DNA from: Clostridium sp. CAG:609
Lineage (GTDB): Bacteria; Bacillota_I; Bacilli_A; RF39; UBA660
DNA: 13,617 bases
Reading direction: 5' to 3'
NCBI GenBank assembly: GCA_000438075.1
Contig: FR903543.1
Location: 1 to 13,617 of the forward strand
Every line of letters begins with the position of its first letter. Within the stretch, counting starts at the first letter, position 1. Of the stretch, positions 13,324-13,617 are shown piece by piece. A program made the translations under genes and the position numbers. The notes under the pieces are model-generated. The model ran no database searches. It was not told where the DNA came from and was given only the letters and a program-made list of their open reading frames with translations.

Positions 13324-13516
13324 CGAGTAAAGGTAGGTCTCCCAGTCCCTACATGCATACTTTCAGCTAAAGCTTACTCCAACTCGTCACCGAGCGTAGT
13401 GTAAGAAGAAAATTTACACCCTCTGTTACTCATTTAATAATATTACAAATATTTATAATATTATGCACAAATTTTGTTTTTATAGCAAATTTATGCTTTT
13501 CAGGAATAATTTCCTG
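13289..13516 (-). ncRNA. Unassigned structured RNA, about 225 nt
   Basis: A strong promoter and an intrinsic terminator bound a stretch with no reading frame but many hairpins on the minus strand. In order these are: CAGGAA-ATTA-TTCCTG; AGCA-TAAATT-TGCT; ATAATATTA / TAATATTAT; an enclosing helix GAGTAA (13426-13431) with TTACTC (13325-13330); GGTGTAA / TTACACT (13398-13420); CTCG-GTGA-CGAG with a GNRA tetraloop (13383-13394); GTAGG / CCTAC (13333-13352); then the terminator. A second GAGTAA at 13374-13379 could compete for TTACTC, which suggests a switch. Its GC is higher than its flanks. It does not match tRNA, tmRNA, SRP, RNase P, T-box, or the SAM, TPP, FMN, lysine or glycine riboswitch cores that I know. 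It may be a standalone RNA (the raiA/ARRPOF class is of similar size) or a leader. Confidence 0.8.
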
Positions 13517-13523
13517 TATCTAA

Positions 13524-13552
13524 TTTATACCACATCTACTTTCTTTTTGCAA
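13524..13552 (-). promoter_or_regulatory. Promoter of the structured RNA
   Basis: On the minus strand, -35 TTGCAA (13547-13552), a 17-bp spacer and an extended -10 TGG-TATAAA (13524-13529) predict transcription starting near 13516. Confidence 0.85.
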
Positions 13553-13570
13553 GCATTTGAATTATATTTG

Positions 13571-13617
13571 TTGATTTTTTATTCATATTTATTGATTTTT
13601 TATTCATATTTATTGAT
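13571..13617. repeat. 21-bp tandem repeat at the window end
   Basis: Two exact copies of a 21-base AT-rich unit (13571-13591 and 13592-13612, beginning TTGATTTTTTATTC) and the start of a third run off the window. They lie just upstream of the structured-RNA promoter. No gene is seen from 13524 to the end. Confidence 0.85.

Noticed and set aside
13289..13516. SRP RNA, tmRNA or a common riboswitch
   Set aside because: The SRP GGAAG apical loop, tmRNA tRNA-like ends, T-box GGTACCGCG-like element and the SAM, TPP, FMN, lysine and glycine core motifs were looked for and not seen.
13571..13617. Possible CRISPR array or origin repeats
   Set aside because: The units are directly adjacent with no spacers, only about 2.2 copies are visible and no DnaA-box pattern was found.

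Overview
The window comes from an AT-rich, low-GC Gram-positive bacterium that uses the standard code: tryptophan is TGG (for example in clpB) and TGA serves as a stop. Several traits point to a reduced lineage near the Mollicutes/Erysipelotrichia, for example an uncultured gut RF39-type Bacilli. They are a ClpB with no N-terminal domain, an SMC about 200 residues shorter than that of Bacillus, CIRCE control of clpB, strong SigA-type promoters with 17-bp spacers, and a TasA/camelysin-like surface protein. This placement is inference. No rRNA or phylogenetic marker was compared.

The left part (1-3620) is on the minus strand. The rpsP-khpA-(unknown 107-aa gene) operon reads out of the window from a near-consensus promoter. 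Behind it lies about 500 bp without an intact gene. This stretch holds decayed minus-strand gene pieces, including an HDRF-motif fragment like the C-terminus of ORF6N/KilA-type phage proteins, and a perfect 27-nt palindrome. Next is clpB, with its terminator and a consensus promoter embedded in a CIRCE operator.

The middle part (3587-7924) is a cell-envelope block, also on the minus strand. lemA and a DUF2207 membrane protein form a pair separated by an attenuator-like hairpin. A separately transcribed membrane-anchored surface protein follows. Its last ~190 bp are clearly richer in GC than the rest of the gene and encode a segment that resembles the variable region of a diversity-generating-retroelement (DGR) target.

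The right part (7945-12705) carries rnc-smc on the minus strand, with the two genes exactly abutting. It is divergent from yidD and a lipoprotein of the ZnuA/TroA fold that contains no histidine at all. The divergent promoters have their -35 boxes only 2 bp apart. A tRNA-Ser(GCU) with its own promoter and terminator follows.

The right edge (12883-13617) holds a minus-strand, phage-nuclease-like (PBECR-type) gene broken by one in-frame stop. Upstream of it is a well-supported transcription unit of about 225 nt: an extended -10 promoter, at least seven hairpins and an intrinsic terminator. This is a structured RNA that I cannot assign to a named family. A 21-bp tandem repeat runs off the end.

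The most interesting candidates are the unassigned structured RNA, the DGR-like variable tail and the histidine-less metal-binding-fold lipoprotein.
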